From Candidatus Berkelbacteria bacterium (GTDB taxonomy: Bacteria > Patescibacteriota > UBA1384 > 2-12-FULL-50-11), in contig JANLIQ010000040.1 in NCBI GenBank assembly GCA_024654065.1, forward strand, positions 1 to 11,471: 11,471 nt of DNA, in the 5' to 3' direction. Positions 11,471 through 11,471 of this stretch are shown piece after piece. The position numbers and the translations under genes are program-made. How positions within the stretch are numbered: the stretch's first letter is position 1; each line of letters opens with the position of its first letter. The notes under the pieces were generated by a model that saw only the letters and a program-made list of their open reading frames with translations, did no database searches and had not been told where the DNA came from.

Positions 11471-11471
11471 C

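Noticed and set aside
1..11471. CRISPR array, tRNA or rRNA genes, transposase or integrase
   Set aside because: I looked on both strands and saw no regularly spaced repeats, cloverleaf-type sequence, rRNA segment or mobile-element protein motif.

Overview
The window looks like a piece of a small, economical bacterial genome, most likely from the Patescibacteria (CPR) radiation. This placement is an inference. It rests on tightly packed genes, an L1 protein with a trimmed core and a long N-terminal extension, an N-terminally short RF2, and promoters placed so close to start codons that many mRNAs should be leaderless. TGA, TAG and TAA all end recognisable genes here, so neither the UGA-recoded code of Gracilibacteria/SR1 nor TAG recoding applies.

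Left part (1-3700): short, mostly single-gene units on both strands. They are a partial membrane-anchored protein, a C39-like cysteine-peptidase-fold protein, a GNAT acetyltransferase, a DUF218/YdcF-like protein, an HD-domain nucleotidase-like hydrolase divergent from a Nudix hydrolase, and a Phd/YefM-RelE toxin-antitoxin operon. The toxin frame of that operon is complete from start to stop apart from one in-frame amber codon. The spacers between these genes carry a family of short related repeats.

Middle (3760-9200): translation genes on the minus strand. rplJ-rplL (L10 and L7/L12) has a strong promoter, a complete L10-leader RNA and an intrinsic terminator. Upstream of it lies a second operon in the order prfB, ybaB/ebfC, a standalone YqfO-type domain, pth, rplA and a membrane-anchored TlpA-like thioredoxin. 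The usual rplA-rplJ neighbourhood is split by the thioredoxin gene and by an opposite-strand gene of unknown function with its own promoter and terminator.

Right part (9200-11471): a secreted Ser/Ala-rich protein with an LPATG sorting-type C-terminus, then two translationally coupled genes of clearly higher GC and unknown function. One is a secreted protein with 13-residue charged repeats and a poly-Ala/Gly-Ser tail. The other is cut by the window edge. Their composition suggests a separate, possibly acquired, module.

The most notable observations are the amber-interrupted RelE toxin, the recurrent 6-nt spacing between -10 box and start codon, the intergenic repeat family, the charged extensions on both L1 and L10, and the uncharacterised GC-rich secreted module at the right edge.
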